From Tsukamurella sp. TY48 (GTDB taxonomy: Bacteria > Actinomycetota > Actinomycetes > Mycobacteriales > Mycobacteriaceae), in assembly GCF_019656655.1 (NCBI RefSeq), contig NZ_BPMV01000001.1:1178001-1242000 (forward strand): DNA of 64,000 nucleotides. The letters are read 5' to 3'. Shown here one piece after another: positions 16,537 through 24,670 of the stretch. The notes beneath the pieces were generated by a model. It made no database searches. It saw only the letters and a list, made by a program, of their open reading frames with translations, and was not told the origin of the DNA. A program made the position numbers and the translations under genes. How positions within the stretch are numbered: position 1 is the first letter of the stretch; the number at the start of each line of letters is the position of its first letter.

Positions 16537-18501
16537 ATGACGAATCCGGCACCGTCTCCCGAACTGACCGCAGCGCTGCGCGCGATCCTCGACGGCCGGT
16601 GGGCCGAGACGAGGGACGTGGTCCGGCGACAGATCCAGGACCAGGGCGTGGTCCCCCGCGCGGGCCTGAGCCTGGACGAGTACCGCGAACTGGTGCTCGG
16701 ACAGATGAAAGAAATGGTGCCGCTGGGCTTCCCGGCCGACGGTTTCCGCCCCGAACACGGCGGTACCGGCGATGTGGGCGCCGCGGTCACCGCGATCGAG
16801 ACGCTGGGCTACGGCGACCTGTCGCTCATGGTCAAGGCGGGCGTGCAGTGGGGCCTGTTCGGCGGCGCCGTGGAGAACCTGGGCACCCAGTACCACCACG
16901 ACAAGTACGTGCGCGGGCTGATCGACCTGGACGTCCTCGGCTGTTTCGCCATGACGGAGACGGGGCACGGCTCGAACGTGCAGGAGCTGGAGACCACCGC
17001 CACCTACCTGCCCGAGACCGGCGAGTTCGAGATCCACTCCCCCACTTCCAGCGCCCGCAAGGACTACATCGGCGGCGCGGGCAAGCACGCCCGGTACGCC
17101 TCCGTGTTCGCACAGCTGATCACGGGCGGTCCGGGCGAGGAGCCGGTGGGCCGCGGCGTGCACTGCTTCGTGGTGCCGATCCGCGACGAGAACGGCGAGG
17201 ACCTGCCCGGCGTCACCACCTCCGACTGCGGCTACAAGGGCGGCCTGCCGGGCGTGGACAACGGCCGCATCGTCTTCGATCGCGTCCGGATCCCGCGCGC
17301 CGATCTGCTGAACCGCTACGCGGACGTCGCTGAGGACGGAACCTATTCCAGCCCCATCGAATCCGATAACCGCCGGTTCTTCACGATGCTCGGCACGCTG
17401 ATCCGCGGCCGGGTCACGGTGGGTGCGGCGGCGGGTGCCGCCGGCCGCCTGGGCATCACGCTGGCCACCAAGTACGCGCTGGTGCGGCGCCAGTTCGACG
17501 CGCCGGGCGGCGAGGGCGAGTTGCTGCTGCTCGACTACCGCACCCATCAGCGCCGCCTGCTGCCGCTGGTGGCGCGGGCCTACGCCTTCGCTTTGGCGCA
17601 GAACGAGCTGACCGCCGAGCTGCACGAGTTGCAGACCGCCGATCCCGCGACGATCGACCCGGATTACAGCCGCGAGATCGAGGGCAAGGCCGCCGGGATC
17701 AAGGCCGGGCACACGCGCCTGGCCTCGGACGCCATCAGCGCGGCCCGCGAGGCCTGCGGCGGCGCCGGCTACATGTCGGAGAACCGGCTTCCCCTGCTGC
17801 GCGGCGATATCGACGTCTTCACCACCTTCGAGGGCGACAACCTGGTGCTCACCCAGCTGGTGGCCAAGGAGCAGCTCACCGCGTACGCCGCCGACGTCCA
17901 GGGCCTCGACGCCGTGGGCTGGGTGCGTTTCGTCGCCGAGATGGCCCGCGATGTGGTGCTGGAGAAGACCGCCGCGCGCCAGGTGGTGCAAACGCTCCTC
18001 GACGATTCGAACGAGGACACCGAGGAGAGCGACCTCACGCACCCGGGCACCCAGTTGCGCCTGCTGCGCAACCGGGAGAACCACCTGCTGCGCACCGCCG
18101 CCGACCGGATGCGCCGCGCGAAGGACCCCGACGAGGACCCGCTCGAGGTGTTCACCGAGACCCAGGACCACCTGATCAAGGTGGGCGAGGCGCACATCGA
18201 GCGCATAGTGCTGGAGACCTTCGTGGACGTGATCACCGATGTGACCGACCGCGAGACCCGCGATGCGCTCAAGCTGATGCGCAACCTGTACGTGTACTCG
18301 CTGCTGGAGCGCGATCTGGGCTGGTACCTGATGCACCGCCAGGTCTCGGTGGAGCGGGCCAAGGCCATCCGCCGCGGCGTCAACGAGCTGTGCGGCAAGG
18401 CGCGTCCGATCGCGGAGTCGCTCGTGGACGCCTTCGGCATCCCCGCCGTGGCGCTGGACGTGCCGATGCTCAACCCGGCCAACAGCGTCGCCGCGCCCTG
18501 A
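16537..18501 (+). CDS. Acyl-CoA oxidase-like acyl-CoA dehydrogenase
   Basis: Flavoenzyme of 654 residues, longer than ordinary acyl-CoA dehydrogenases (about 380) and close to acyl-CoA oxidases. The flavin segment CFAMTETGHGSNVQELETTA near residues 135-155 and the phrase SSARKDYIGGAGKHA are oxidase-type signatures; the late AREACGGAGYMSENRLP and TTFEGDNLVL segments also fit. It could be an oxidase (oxygen to hydrogen peroxide) or a dehydrogenase of the same clan. It lies directly after the esterases, matching fatty-acid degradation. The ATG at 16537 is supported by the -10 box. Confidence 0.88.
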   Translation: MTNPAPSPELTAALRAILDGRWAETRDVVRRQIQDQGVVPRAGLSLDEYRELVLGQMKEMVPLGFPADGFRPEHGGTGDVGAAVTAIETLGYGDLSLMVKAGVQWGLFGGAVENLGTQYHHDKYVRGLIDLDVLGCFAMTETGHGSNVQELETTATYLPETGEFEIHSPTSSARKDYIGGAGKHARYASVFAQLITGGPGEEPVGRGVHCFVVPIRDENGEDLPGVTTSDCGYKGGLPGVDNGRIVFDRVRIPRADLLNRYADVAEDGTYSSPIESDNRRFFTMLGTLIRGRVTVGAAAGAAGRLGITLATKYALVRRQFDAPGGEGELLLLDYRTHQRRLLPLVARAYAFALAQNELTAELHELQTADPATIDPDYSREIEGKAAGIKAGHTRLASDAISAAREACGGAGYMSENRLPLLRGDIDVFTTFEGDNLVLTQLVAKEQLTAYAADVQGLDAVGWVRFVAEMARDVVLEKTAARQVVQTLLDDSNEDTEESDLTHPGTQLRLLRNRENHLLRTAADRMRRAKDPDEDPLEVFTETQDHLIKVGEAHIERIVLETFVDVITDVTDRETRDALKLMRNLYVYSLLERDLGWYLMHRQVSVERAKAIRRGVNELCGKARPIAESLVDAFGIPAVALDVPMLNPANSVAAP

Positions 18502-18508
18502 CCGGCAC

Positions 18509-18514
18509 TATCCT
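18509..18514 (+). promoter_or_regulatory. -10 box TATCCT, leaderless promoter
   Basis: TATCCT is followed by 6 nt and the ATG at 18521. Confidence 0.45.
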
Positions 18515-18520
18515 GTCGGT

Positions 18521-19144
18521 ATGACCGAGCCCGAGGTGCCCGCGCGGCCGAGCTACGGCCCGGCCACGCGGGACCGTCCGGACATCAAGGCGGCCTTCCA
18601 CTGGTTCCGGCAGATGCCGGAACTGCCCGACGGTGACCGTCGGCTGCTCGCGGTGATCGGCGAGGACGAGCTGGTGCTCGGCGCGTTCGACATCTGGCTG
18701 GAGGCCGATGCGGGCTGGCACACGCTGATCGTCACCGACCGGCGGCTGCTGCGCGCCGTCGGCAAGCCGGAGCCCGCGGTGTACGAGATGCCGCTGGGCA
18801 CGGTGATCGGGGTCTCGAAGCAGGAGACCAAGGACGATCTGGTGCGGGTGAAGATCGTCGATCGCACCGGCCACTACTCGGTATGGGTGCGCTCGGACGT
18901 CTGGTACTACCGCTTCCTGGACATGCTCTGGTGGGCACGCAGCAGGCTGCCGCTCTCCCCTGCCCCGTCGCCGGAACCGGTGCGCGGCAGCGAGATCGAG
19001 GGACAGTTCGAGGCCTACACCGCGCTGCGCGCGCAGATCGACGCGGGCACGGTGCCGGAGTCCGAGATGGCTGCGCGGATGGCCGCCGTCTTCGGTGTGG
19101 CCGCCGCCGATCCGCCGGCGGAGCCCGGCTGGTCAGGGATGTAG
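18521..19144 (+). CDS. Uncharacterised protein, possible PH-like domain
   Basis: 207 residues, not recognised with confidence. The middle (about residues 45-120) alternates strands in the manner of bacterial PH-like domains: ELVLGAFDIWL, HTLIVTDRRLLRAVG, AVYEMPLGTVIGVSK, LVRVKIVDRTGHYSVWV. The C-terminal part (SEIEGQFEAYTALRAQIDAG...SEMAARMAAVFG) looks like a SHOCT-type short helix pair. No signal peptide or membrane segment. It converges with the next gene, and the two 3' ends overlap by 12 bp. Confidence 0.6.
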   Translation: MTEPEVPARPSYGPATRDRPDIKAAFHWFRQMPELPDGDRRLLAVIGEDELVLGAFDIWLEADAGWHTLIVTDRRLLRAVGKPEPAVYEMPLGTVIGVSKQETKDDLVRVKIVDRTGHYSVWVRSDVWYYRFLDMLWWARSRLPLSPAPSPEPVRGSEIEGQFEAYTALRAQIDAGTVPESEMAARMAAVFGVAAADPPAEPGWSGM

Positions 19145-19942
19145 CGACACCCTGCGCCACGGGCTCGACGGTGCCTCGAACAGGTCGTGGATCACCCGGG
19201 AGAGCCGCTTCTCCTCCGGTTCGACCTCGGCGATATCGCCGAGCGCCAGCCAGTAGGCGCGGCCGGCCAGGATCCCGTCAGAGAACATCTCCCAGTCGTG
19301 GTACTCGTCCTGCGCCCGGCGCAGCGCGGCGGACAGCAGCTCCCAGCCCTCGTCCTCGGCGATCATCCCCACGGTGACGGCCGAGCGGACCACGATCGGC
19401 ACGCGGGCCAGGTCCCAGGACCGGATGTGCCGCGGCAGGTACTTATCGGCGGTGAGGTGCGTGACCAGGTTCATCGCGAACAGCCGGTACACGGCCTCGT
19501 AGGCGGTGAGCAGCGATCCGGGGGTGCGCCCGAGGACCGTCTCGCGCACCGCGAGGAAGCGGCGGTGGTCGTCGCGGGAGTGCGGCGCCGGGAGCTGTCG
19601 CCCGTCGCGCACGGCGGCGCCGGCCTTCTCGGCGAGCGGGTAGACCTCCTCGTACTCGGCGGTGTGCATCCCGTCCAGCAGCCGGGCGACGGTGCGCCGC
19701 AGGTCGACCGCGCTGGTGATCCCCCAGGAGTCCGACAGCGCCGCCGCGGCGCATCCGGTGGGGTCGCTCGGGTGGTGCAGGCAGTCGCGGCGGATGCTGT
19801 CGACGTAGTGCGCATCGCGGTCGACGTAGGCGCCGAGGGCGAGTGCACGCAGCCGGTCGTCGGCGATCGGTTCGCCGGTCCAGCGGTACTCGGCGCGTTT
19901 GTCGGTGCTCGGCCACAGGCTCACCGCGGGACGCTCGGTCAT
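19133..19942 (-). CDS. DUF1266-type protein
   Basis: 269 residues of unknown function. The C-terminal half fits DUF1266: SWGITSAVDLRRTVARLLDG, then RSWDLARVPIVVRSAVTVG, then YHDWEMFSDGILAGRAYWL, where the conserved W-D-X-X-R and D-W motifs are visible. Related proteins sit near secretion and immunity genes in some bacteria, but nothing here supports such a role. It is monocistronic: the upstream TetR gene stops 28 bp before it and the downstream neighbour is convergent. Confidence 0.7.
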   Translation of the reverse strand: MTERPAVSLWPSTDKRAEYRWTGEPIADDRLRALALGAYVDRDAHYVDSIRRDCLHHPSDPTGCAAAALSDSWGITSAVDLRRTVARLLDGMHTAEYEEVYPLAEKAGAAVRDGRQLPAPHSRDDHRRFLAVRETVLGRTPGSLLTAYEAVYRLFAMNLVTHLTADKYLPRHIRSWDLARVPIVVRSAVTVGMIAEDEGWELLSAALRRAQDEYHDWEMFSDGILAGRAYWLALGDIAEVEPEEKRLSRVIHDLFEAPSSPWRRVSLHP

Positions 19943-19969
19943 GGACTCAGGGTAGCGATCCGGGTGGCG

Positions 19970-20659
19970 CTATCGCTCGTCGATGTGGGCGCGCAGGGCG
20001 CGCACGGTCGCGAGCGCATCGGCGCCGGCGGGCAGCTCGTCCAGGCCTGTGGTGAGCGCGATGCCGAGGCAGGCGCCGCCGATCAGCCGGTCGGCGTACT
20101 CGATCGGGTCGCCCCAGGGCAGGAAGGGTTTGGCCACGAGGAGCGAGGCCACGCCGTGCACGATCGTGAGCATCTGCAGTGCGATGGGTCGCGGATCGCC
20201 GGGCGGGTAGTAGCCCTCGTCCTGCAGCCGGCGCACGGTGTCCTCGAGATGGCTGAACGCGGCGGCGTTGAGCACGGTGTCCACATCGGAGGCGGAGTCC
20301 GAGGGTGTCATCGCCGCGAGCCGGTACAGCTCGGGCGTGGCGAGCGCGAACCGCACGAAGGCGAGGCCCTGGGCGCGGGCGGCGTCGAGCGGCGTCGCGG
20401 CATCCGCCTCGGCGGCGGTCATCTCCTCGTCGAGTTGCCCGAGGTACCGGGCGACCACGGCGGTGAGCAGCGCCTCTTTATCGGCGTAGTGCAGGTAGAT
20501 CGACGGTGGCGTGACGCCCACGCGGTTCGCGACGGCGCGGATCGACACCGCCTCGGCGTTGCCCGTCTCGATCAGCAGATCCGTTGCGGCGTCGAGGATA
20601 TCGGTGCCCAGACGCTCACCGTCACCGCGCTTGGAACGCCGTCGCTTCTCCGCCGTCAT
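19970..20659 (-). CDS. TetR-family regulator of the adjacent MmpL exporter
   Basis: 229 residues with an N-terminal TetR HTH at about 18-64 (ILDAATDLLIETG...SIRAVANRVGVTPPSIYLHYADKEALL) and a TetR_C-type ligand domain (SIYLHYADK, then LATPELYRLAAM). Its ATG directly abuts the stop of the exporter gene, so it is the distal gene of that operon and probably represses it through the 27-bp palindrome upstream of the exporter. Confidence 0.88.
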   Translation of the reverse strand: MTAEKRRRSKRGDGERLGTDILDAATDLLIETGNAEAVSIRAVANRVGVTPPSIYLHYADKEALLTAVVARYLGQLDEEMTAAEADAATPLDAARAQGLAFVRFALATPELYRLAAMTPSDSASDVDTVLNAAAFSHLEDTVRRLQDEGYYPPGDPRPIALQMLTIVHGVASLLVAKPFLPWGDPIEYADRLIGGACLGIALTTGLDELPAGADALATVRALRAHIDER

Positions 20660-22870
20660 CTAGGACTCCCGCAAGCCGATTCGATCGTGCAGGCGCCGCA
20701 GCGGCGCCGGTGCCCACCAGTTCCACGTTCCCGCCACTCTCATGAACGCGGGTACCAGAAGCATGCGGATGATGGTGGCGTCCAACAGTACCGCGATCAT
20801 CATGCCCACGCCGAACATCTTCATGAAGGAGACACCGGCGAAGCCGATGGCCGCGAAGACGATCGCCATGAGCAGCGCCGCGGCGGTCACCACCCGCCCC
20901 GTGCGCGCGATCCCCATGGCGACGGCCTCGTCGTTGGCGTCCCGGTCCTGGACCGGCGAGTGGTCCCAGAACTCCTTGATCCGCGAGAGCAGGAAGACCT
21001 CGTAGTCCATGGACAGGCCGAAGGCGATGCAGAACATGAGCACCGGCATGTTGGCGATGATCGCCCCGGTCACGGTGGTGCCGAGACCACCGATCCAGCC
21101 CCACTGGAAGATCGCCACGAGCGCGCCGAACACGGCGGCCAGCGAGATCACGTTCATCACCAGCGCCTTGAGCGGCAGGATCACGCTGCCGGTGAGCAGG
21201 AACAGCAGGATGAACGTGGTCGCGGCGATCACCAACAGCACCGTGGGCAGCGTGTCCAGGATGGACTGCACCGAGTCGCGGTTGAGCTGGGCGGAGCCGC
21301 CGAACGAGGCTTCGGTGGGCGCCGGGACCTCGTGCAGCCGGTCGAGCTGGTCGGATGCGTCCGCGGACAGCGGGTCCAGCGTGGACGACACCGTGAACAG
21401 GGTGGTGCCGTTCGCGGCGCGGGCGGTGGGGTCGCCCTCGGCCACGCGATCGCCGCGCAGGTACGTGCCGGTCGGCGCGACGACGGCGCCGGTGGCCTCG
21501 ACCCGCGAGAGCCGGGTGGCGTAGTCGGAGACGGCACCGTCGTCCACCGGGGTGGTGAGCACCACCGTGACCTGGCCGGCCGCGTCCTCGGCGAAGTCCG
21601 AGCGGATGGTGTCGCCCACCTGGTGCGAGGACGCCGATGTCGGCAGCACCCGATCGTCGGGGAATCCGAAATGGATGCTGAGAAAGGGGGTTCCGAGGAG
21701 GACGAGGAGTGCGGTGAGGGCCACGCCGACGGGGATGGCCCGGCTCAGCACGAGGCGGGTGATCCGGTAGAAGAGGCTGGCCTGCGGATCCGGTTCGGTG
21801 CGGGTGCGGCCGATCCGCAGGGCGTCCACGCGGTCGCCGAGCACGGTGAGGATCGCGGGCGTGAGGATCAGCGTCGCCAGTGCCGCGAAGAGCACCACCG
21901 CCACACCGGCGTAGGCGAAGGACCGCAGGAAGTACATCGGGAAGATCGCCATCGCGGCCAGCGAGAGACCCACGATCACGGCGGAGAAGATCACGGTGCG
22001 TCCCGCGGTGTTCATGGTGCGGCGCAGGGCTTGCGCGCGCAGGGTGTCCGGATCGTCGCCGCTCAGCCGTCCGGCGATCACCTCCTCGCGGTAGCGGCTG
22101 AGCACGAGCAGCGTGTAGTCGATGGCCAACGCGAGACCCATGGCGGTGGTGAGGTTCAGCGCGAAGATCGAGACATCGGTGAAATCAGTGAAGGCGCGCA
22201 GGATTCCGGTGGTCGCGATGATCGCGGCGATGCCGATCAGCACCGGGATCGCGGCGGCGATGAGGCCGCCGAACACCCAGACCAGCACGAGGAAGGTGAT
22301 CGGGATGGCGACGGCCTCCGCGATCAGCAGGTCGCGCGAGGACTGCTCGTTGATCTGGTTGTAGCTGTAGCCCTGGCCGCCCGCGGTGACGGTCACCGAA
22401 TCCGGCGGGGCGGGAAGCGAATCGACGATCTCCTTCGAGTTCTTCGGCGCCTTCGATTCACCGCCGGCGATGGAGGCCACGATCAGGGCGGTGCGCTTGT
22501 CCTCGCTGAGCAGCATGGGGGTGGGTGTGGAGAATCCGTCGACCACGCTCTCCACCCGGTCGTCGCCCCGGAGCGTGTCGATCACCGCACGGGCGTGCGC
22601 GGTGGCGGGCCCGGCGGCGGCACCGTCGGTGAGGGTCTGGCCCTCGGGGACGGCGACGGCGAGCACCAGGGGCAGTCCGCCGCGATGGAAGTCGCCGCTC
22701 ATCCGGTCGTAGGTCCGCATGGCCTCGGCCTGCGGGTCGACGTAGCCGCCGGCCTGCAGCCGATCGGCCACGCCCGCGCCCGCGAGTCCGAGGCCCGCGA
22801 GGATGACGATGGCCAGGACGAGCACGAGGCGGGCCCGGCGGGCGACGAACCGCGTGACGGCGTCGATCAT
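20660..22870 (-). CDS. MMPL-family RND transporter
   Basis: Inner-membrane proton-driven exporter of 736 residues. Two repeats each carry the membrane proton-relay Asp-Tyr pair: LAIDYTLLVLSRYREE in the first half and LSMDYEVFLLSRIKE in the second. The two periplasmic domains lie after TM1 and TM7. The size is that of the shorter actinobacterial MMPL exporters (700-770) rather than MmpL3-like proteins. The cargo is unknown. It is co-transcribed with the TetR gene that follows, under the palindrome at 22900-22926. Confidence 0.9.
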   Translation of the reverse strand: MIDAVTRFVARRARLVLVLAIVILAGLGLAGAGVADRLQAGGYVDPQAEAMRTYDRMSGDFHRGGLPLVLAVAVPEGQTLTDGAAAGPATAHARAVIDTLRGDDRVESVVDGFSTPTPMLLSEDKRTALIVASIAGGESKAPKNSKEIVDSLPAPPDSVTVTAGGQGYSYNQINEQSSRDLLIAEAVAIPITFLVLVWVFGGLIAAAIPVLIGIAAIIATTGILRAFTDFTDVSIFALNLTTAMGLALAIDYTLLVLSRYREEVIAGRLSGDDPDTLRAQALRRTMNTAGRTVIFSAVIVGLSLAAMAIFPMYFLRSFAYAGVAVVLFAALATLILTPAILTVLGDRVDALRIGRTRTEPDPQASLFYRITRLVLSRAIPVGVALTALLVLLGTPFLSIHFGFPDDRVLPTSASSHQVGDTIRSDFAEDAAGQVTVVLTTPVDDGAVSDYATRLSRVEATGAVVAPTGTYLRGDRVAEGDPTARAANGTTLFTVSSTLDPLSADASDQLDRLHEVPAPTEASFGGSAQLNRDSVQSILDTLPTVLLVIAATTFILLFLLTGSVILPLKALVMNVISLAAVFGALVAIFQWGWIGGLGTTVTGAIIANMPVLMFCIAFGLSMDYEVFLLSRIKEFWDHSPVQDRDANDEAVAMGIARTGRVVTAAALLMAIVFAAIGFAGVSFMKMFGVGMMIAVLLDATIIRMLLVPAFMRVAGTWNWWAPAPLRRLHDRIGLRES

Positions 22871-22899
22871 GGGTCGGCTCCTTCGACGAACCAGTTGTG

Positions 22900-22926
22900 T
22901 TATCGCCGTTAAGTTAACGTCGATAA
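22900..22926. promoter_or_regulatory. 27-bp palindromic operator before the MMPL exporter
   Basis: Perfect nested palindrome: TTATCG-N-CGTTAA-N-TTAACG-N-CGATAA. It lies 30 to 56 bp before the ATG at 22870, and a GAAGGAG ribosome site lies between. TetR-type dimers bind sites of this size and symmetry; the co-transcribed TetR gene is the obvious ligand. Confidence 0.8.
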
Positions 22927-23149
22927 GTCTGGGCCGTCAACCGCCCGGCACCGGGAATGAGAGGCAGTTCACACCGGGCGGGCTAGCACGGTCACTGTTT
23001 CATCACAACTCGGCTTCCCATCTACAGGAGCCGCGGTTGATATGCGATGGTTCAACCGGGCAAACTCCTCGCACCCCGCGCGGTGCGCGGAAGGAGCCCG
23101 GTGACCCGCTTGCTGGAATGGGGTGAGCGGTTCACCGGGTACGACGCCC

Positions 23150-23773
23150 TCAGACCCCGCCGAGCCGGTTCTCGCCGAGCGAGTGCATGAATCGGGGCCC
23201 CAGCAGCGCGAGTTCGCGGCGGTAGGGCTCCGCCCAGTCGCCGAACGGAACGTGGGCGAGGTACTCGTTGCGGAACCGGTCGTCCTCCGACACCTCGGTC
23301 ACGCAGAAGTCCGGGATGGCGAGATCGGTCACGGGGCCGCCGCGCTCCACCTCGGCCATCACCAGCGGCGCATTGGCGCCGAGGAAATCGTCGACGATCC
23401 AACCGTCCTCGCCGAGCCACATGGAATAGCGGACCTTGGCGACCACGTGCTCGGCGCGGCGCACGATCTGACCGGCCACCATCGGATCCAGCTCGCGCTC
23501 GGCCTCGTACCGGGTGCCGGCCACGGCGGGCCCCTTCGCGGCCATCGTCCCGGTGGTCACCGTGCCCAGCGCGTCGACCAGCGCGCCCGGATCGTCGGTC
23601 AGTTCCGCCGGCGCGGGTCCCTGCACTCGCACGCGCACGGCGTAGCCGTCGGCGGCGAAGAGGTAGGCCTGCACGATCAGCGTGGGAGAGGGGTCCAGCG
23701 CAGCGGCCTCGGGGACCTCGGACACGAAGAACTTGCGCTCGAACTCGAAGTCCCCGAAACCCTGCTCAGACAT
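23150..23773 (-). CDS. CYTH domain protein (triphosphate tunnel enzyme family)
   Basis: 207 residues. The N-terminal EXEXK signature is visible as EFERK (residues 10-14), followed by alternating charged strands (AVRVRVQG, EAERELDP, KVRYSMWLGEDGWIVDDF, MAEVERGG) that build the CYTH beta-tunnel. Members cleave inorganic triphosphate, ThTP or make cAMP; the substrate cannot be told. The 276-bp stretch between it and the MMPL gene start holds the TetR operator and some G/C-rich dyads, no gene. Confidence 0.82.
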   Translation of the reverse strand: MSEQGFGDFEFERKFFVSEVPEAAALDPSPTLIVQAYLFAADGYAVRVRVQGPAPAELTDDPGALVDALGTVTTGTMAAKGPAVAGTRYEAERELDPMVAGQIVRRAEHVVAKVRYSMWLGEDGWIVDDFLGANAPLVMAEVERGGPVTDLAIPDFCVTEVSEDDRFRNEYLAHVPFGDWAEPYRRELALLGPRFMHSLGENRLGGV

Positions 23774-23779
23774 GTCTCA

Positions 23780-23785
23780 ACCGTA
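23780..23785 (-). promoter_or_regulatory. -10 box TACGGT, leaderless promoter of the CYTH gene
   Basis: On the minus strand TACGGT is followed by 6 nt and the ATG at 23773. Confidence 0.5.
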
Positions 23786-23815
23786 AAGGGTGCGGCGGCG
23801 GTTTCCGTGCACCGC

Positions 23816-24022
23816 TCAGACCAGCGTGTAGCCGGCCTCCTTGACGGCCGCCTCCACCTGGTCGCGGGTCAGCTCCCCCTCGCTGGCGACGGTGACGGCG
23901 CCGGTCTCGACGTTCACGTCGACGCCCGTGACGCCGCCGATCTCCGAGATCTCCTCGCGCACCGAGGACGCGCAGTGCCCGCAGGTCATGCCGGTCACGG
24001 TGTAGGTGGTCTCGACTGCCAT
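23816..24022 (-). CDS. Copper chaperone / HMA-domain protein (CopZ type)
   Basis: Small cytoplasmic metal-binding protein of 68 residues. It has the single metal-binding motif GMTCGHC (residues 11-17) and the ferredoxin-like heavy-metal-associated fold ending in EAAVKEAGYTLV. It binds Cu(I) and normally hands it to a P1B-type ATPase, which is not in this window. The ATG at 24022 is preceded by AAGGAG. A CsoR-type operator lies 58-74 bp upstream. Confidence 0.9.
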   Translation of the reverse strand: MAVETTYTVTGMTCGHCASSVREEISEIGGVTGVDVNVETGAVTVASEGELTRDQVEAAVKEAGYTLV

Positions 24023-24079
24023 GGTTGTCTCCTTCGTCGGCCGCGAACCTCCATCGTCGCGCGCTCCACCCTCGAAGGT

Positions 24080-24096
24080 ATACCCCCTAGGGGTAT
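24080..24096. promoter_or_regulatory. CsoR-type copper operator
   Basis: ATACCCC-CTA-GGGGTAT is a perfect 7-3-7 dyad and matches the form of Cu(I)-responsive CsoR operators (pseudo-palindromic tracts of C and G with TA). It lies in the 94-bp divergent region between the copper chaperone and the Nudix gene. No csoR gene is visible in the window. Confidence 0.75.
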
Positions 24097-24104
24097 CTAG
24101 CAAC

Positions 24105-24110
24105 TACGCT
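24105..24110 (+). promoter_or_regulatory. -10 box TACGCT, leaderless promoter of the Nudix gene
   Basis: TACGCT is followed by 6 nt and the ATG at 24117. Confidence 0.5.
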
Positions 24111-24116
24111 GGGGCC

Positions 24117-24596
24117 ATGCCCATCCCCGAGTACGTCCGCAGCATCCGCACCAAGATCGGCACCGACCTGCTCTGGCTCCCCGGCGTCGCGGCCGTGGTG
24201 GTCAACGAGGCCGGCGAAGTCCTGCTGGGCCGCCGCGCCGATACCGGCGAGTGGGCGTCGATCGCCGGCATCCTCGAACCCGGCGAGCAGCCCGCCGAGG
24301 CCATCGTGCGGGAGATCCGCGAGGAGGCCGGGGTGGAGGCCGAGGTCCTCGACCTGCTGTCGGTACGCACCGACGAGCCGGTCACCTATCCCAACGGCGA
24401 TGTGGCGCAGTACCTCACGCTGCTGTACCTGTGCCGCTACCGCTCCGGCGAGGCGCACGTCGCCGACGACGAGTCGCTGGAGATCGCCTGGTTCTCCCCC
24501 GAGGCGCTGCCACCGATGTCCGTCCGGCAGACCGAGCGCATCCGCCGCGGCCTCTCCGCCCTGCGCGGCGACACCCACCCCACCTGGCAGCCCTGA
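24117..24596 (+). CDS. Nudix hydrolase
   Basis: 159 residues hydrolysing a nucleoside diphosphate linked to another group. The full Nudix box GX5EX7REUXEEXGU is present as GILEPGEQPAEAIVREIREE plus AGV near residues 51-73. The N-terminal helix EYVRSIRTKIGTDLLWLPG and the lack of extra domains are typical of the MutT/ADP-ribose group in actinobacteria. Substrate unknown. It faces the copper chaperone gene across the CsoR-like operator. Confidence 0.9.
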   Translation: MPIPEYVRSIRTKIGTDLLWLPGVAAVVVNEAGEVLLGRRADTGEWASIAGILEPGEQPAEAIVREIREEAGVEAEVLDLLSVRTDEPVTYPNGDVAQYLTLLYLCRYRSGEAHVADDESLEIAWFSPEALPPMSVRQTERIRRGLSALRGDTHPTWQP

Positions 24597-24598
24597 CC

Positions 24599-24670
24599 TC
24601 ACGAATTCGGGTTCTGAAGGCGCACGCAGACACATCTGCCGCCGTGGCCCCGCTCAGCCCGAATTCGTGA
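24599..24670. repeat. Long-loop inverted repeat at convergent gene ends
   Basis: TCACGAATTCGGG (24599-24611) and CCCGAATTCGTGA (24658-24670) are exact reverse complements, 46 bp apart. Inside is a smaller dyad GCAGA-CACA-TCTGC. The right arm forms the last codons (Thr-Asn-Ser-Gly) and the stop of the AbiEi/DUF559 gene. It may be a terminator of unusual shape or an end of a small element; see the direct repeat. Confidence 0.7.

Noticed and set aside
19187-22912. 1241-residue open frame on the plus strand
   Set aside because: It runs antisense to the DUF1266, TetR and MMPL genes; GC-rich codons leave long antisense frames. Its translation is Gly/Arg/Asp/His-rich with no motifs.
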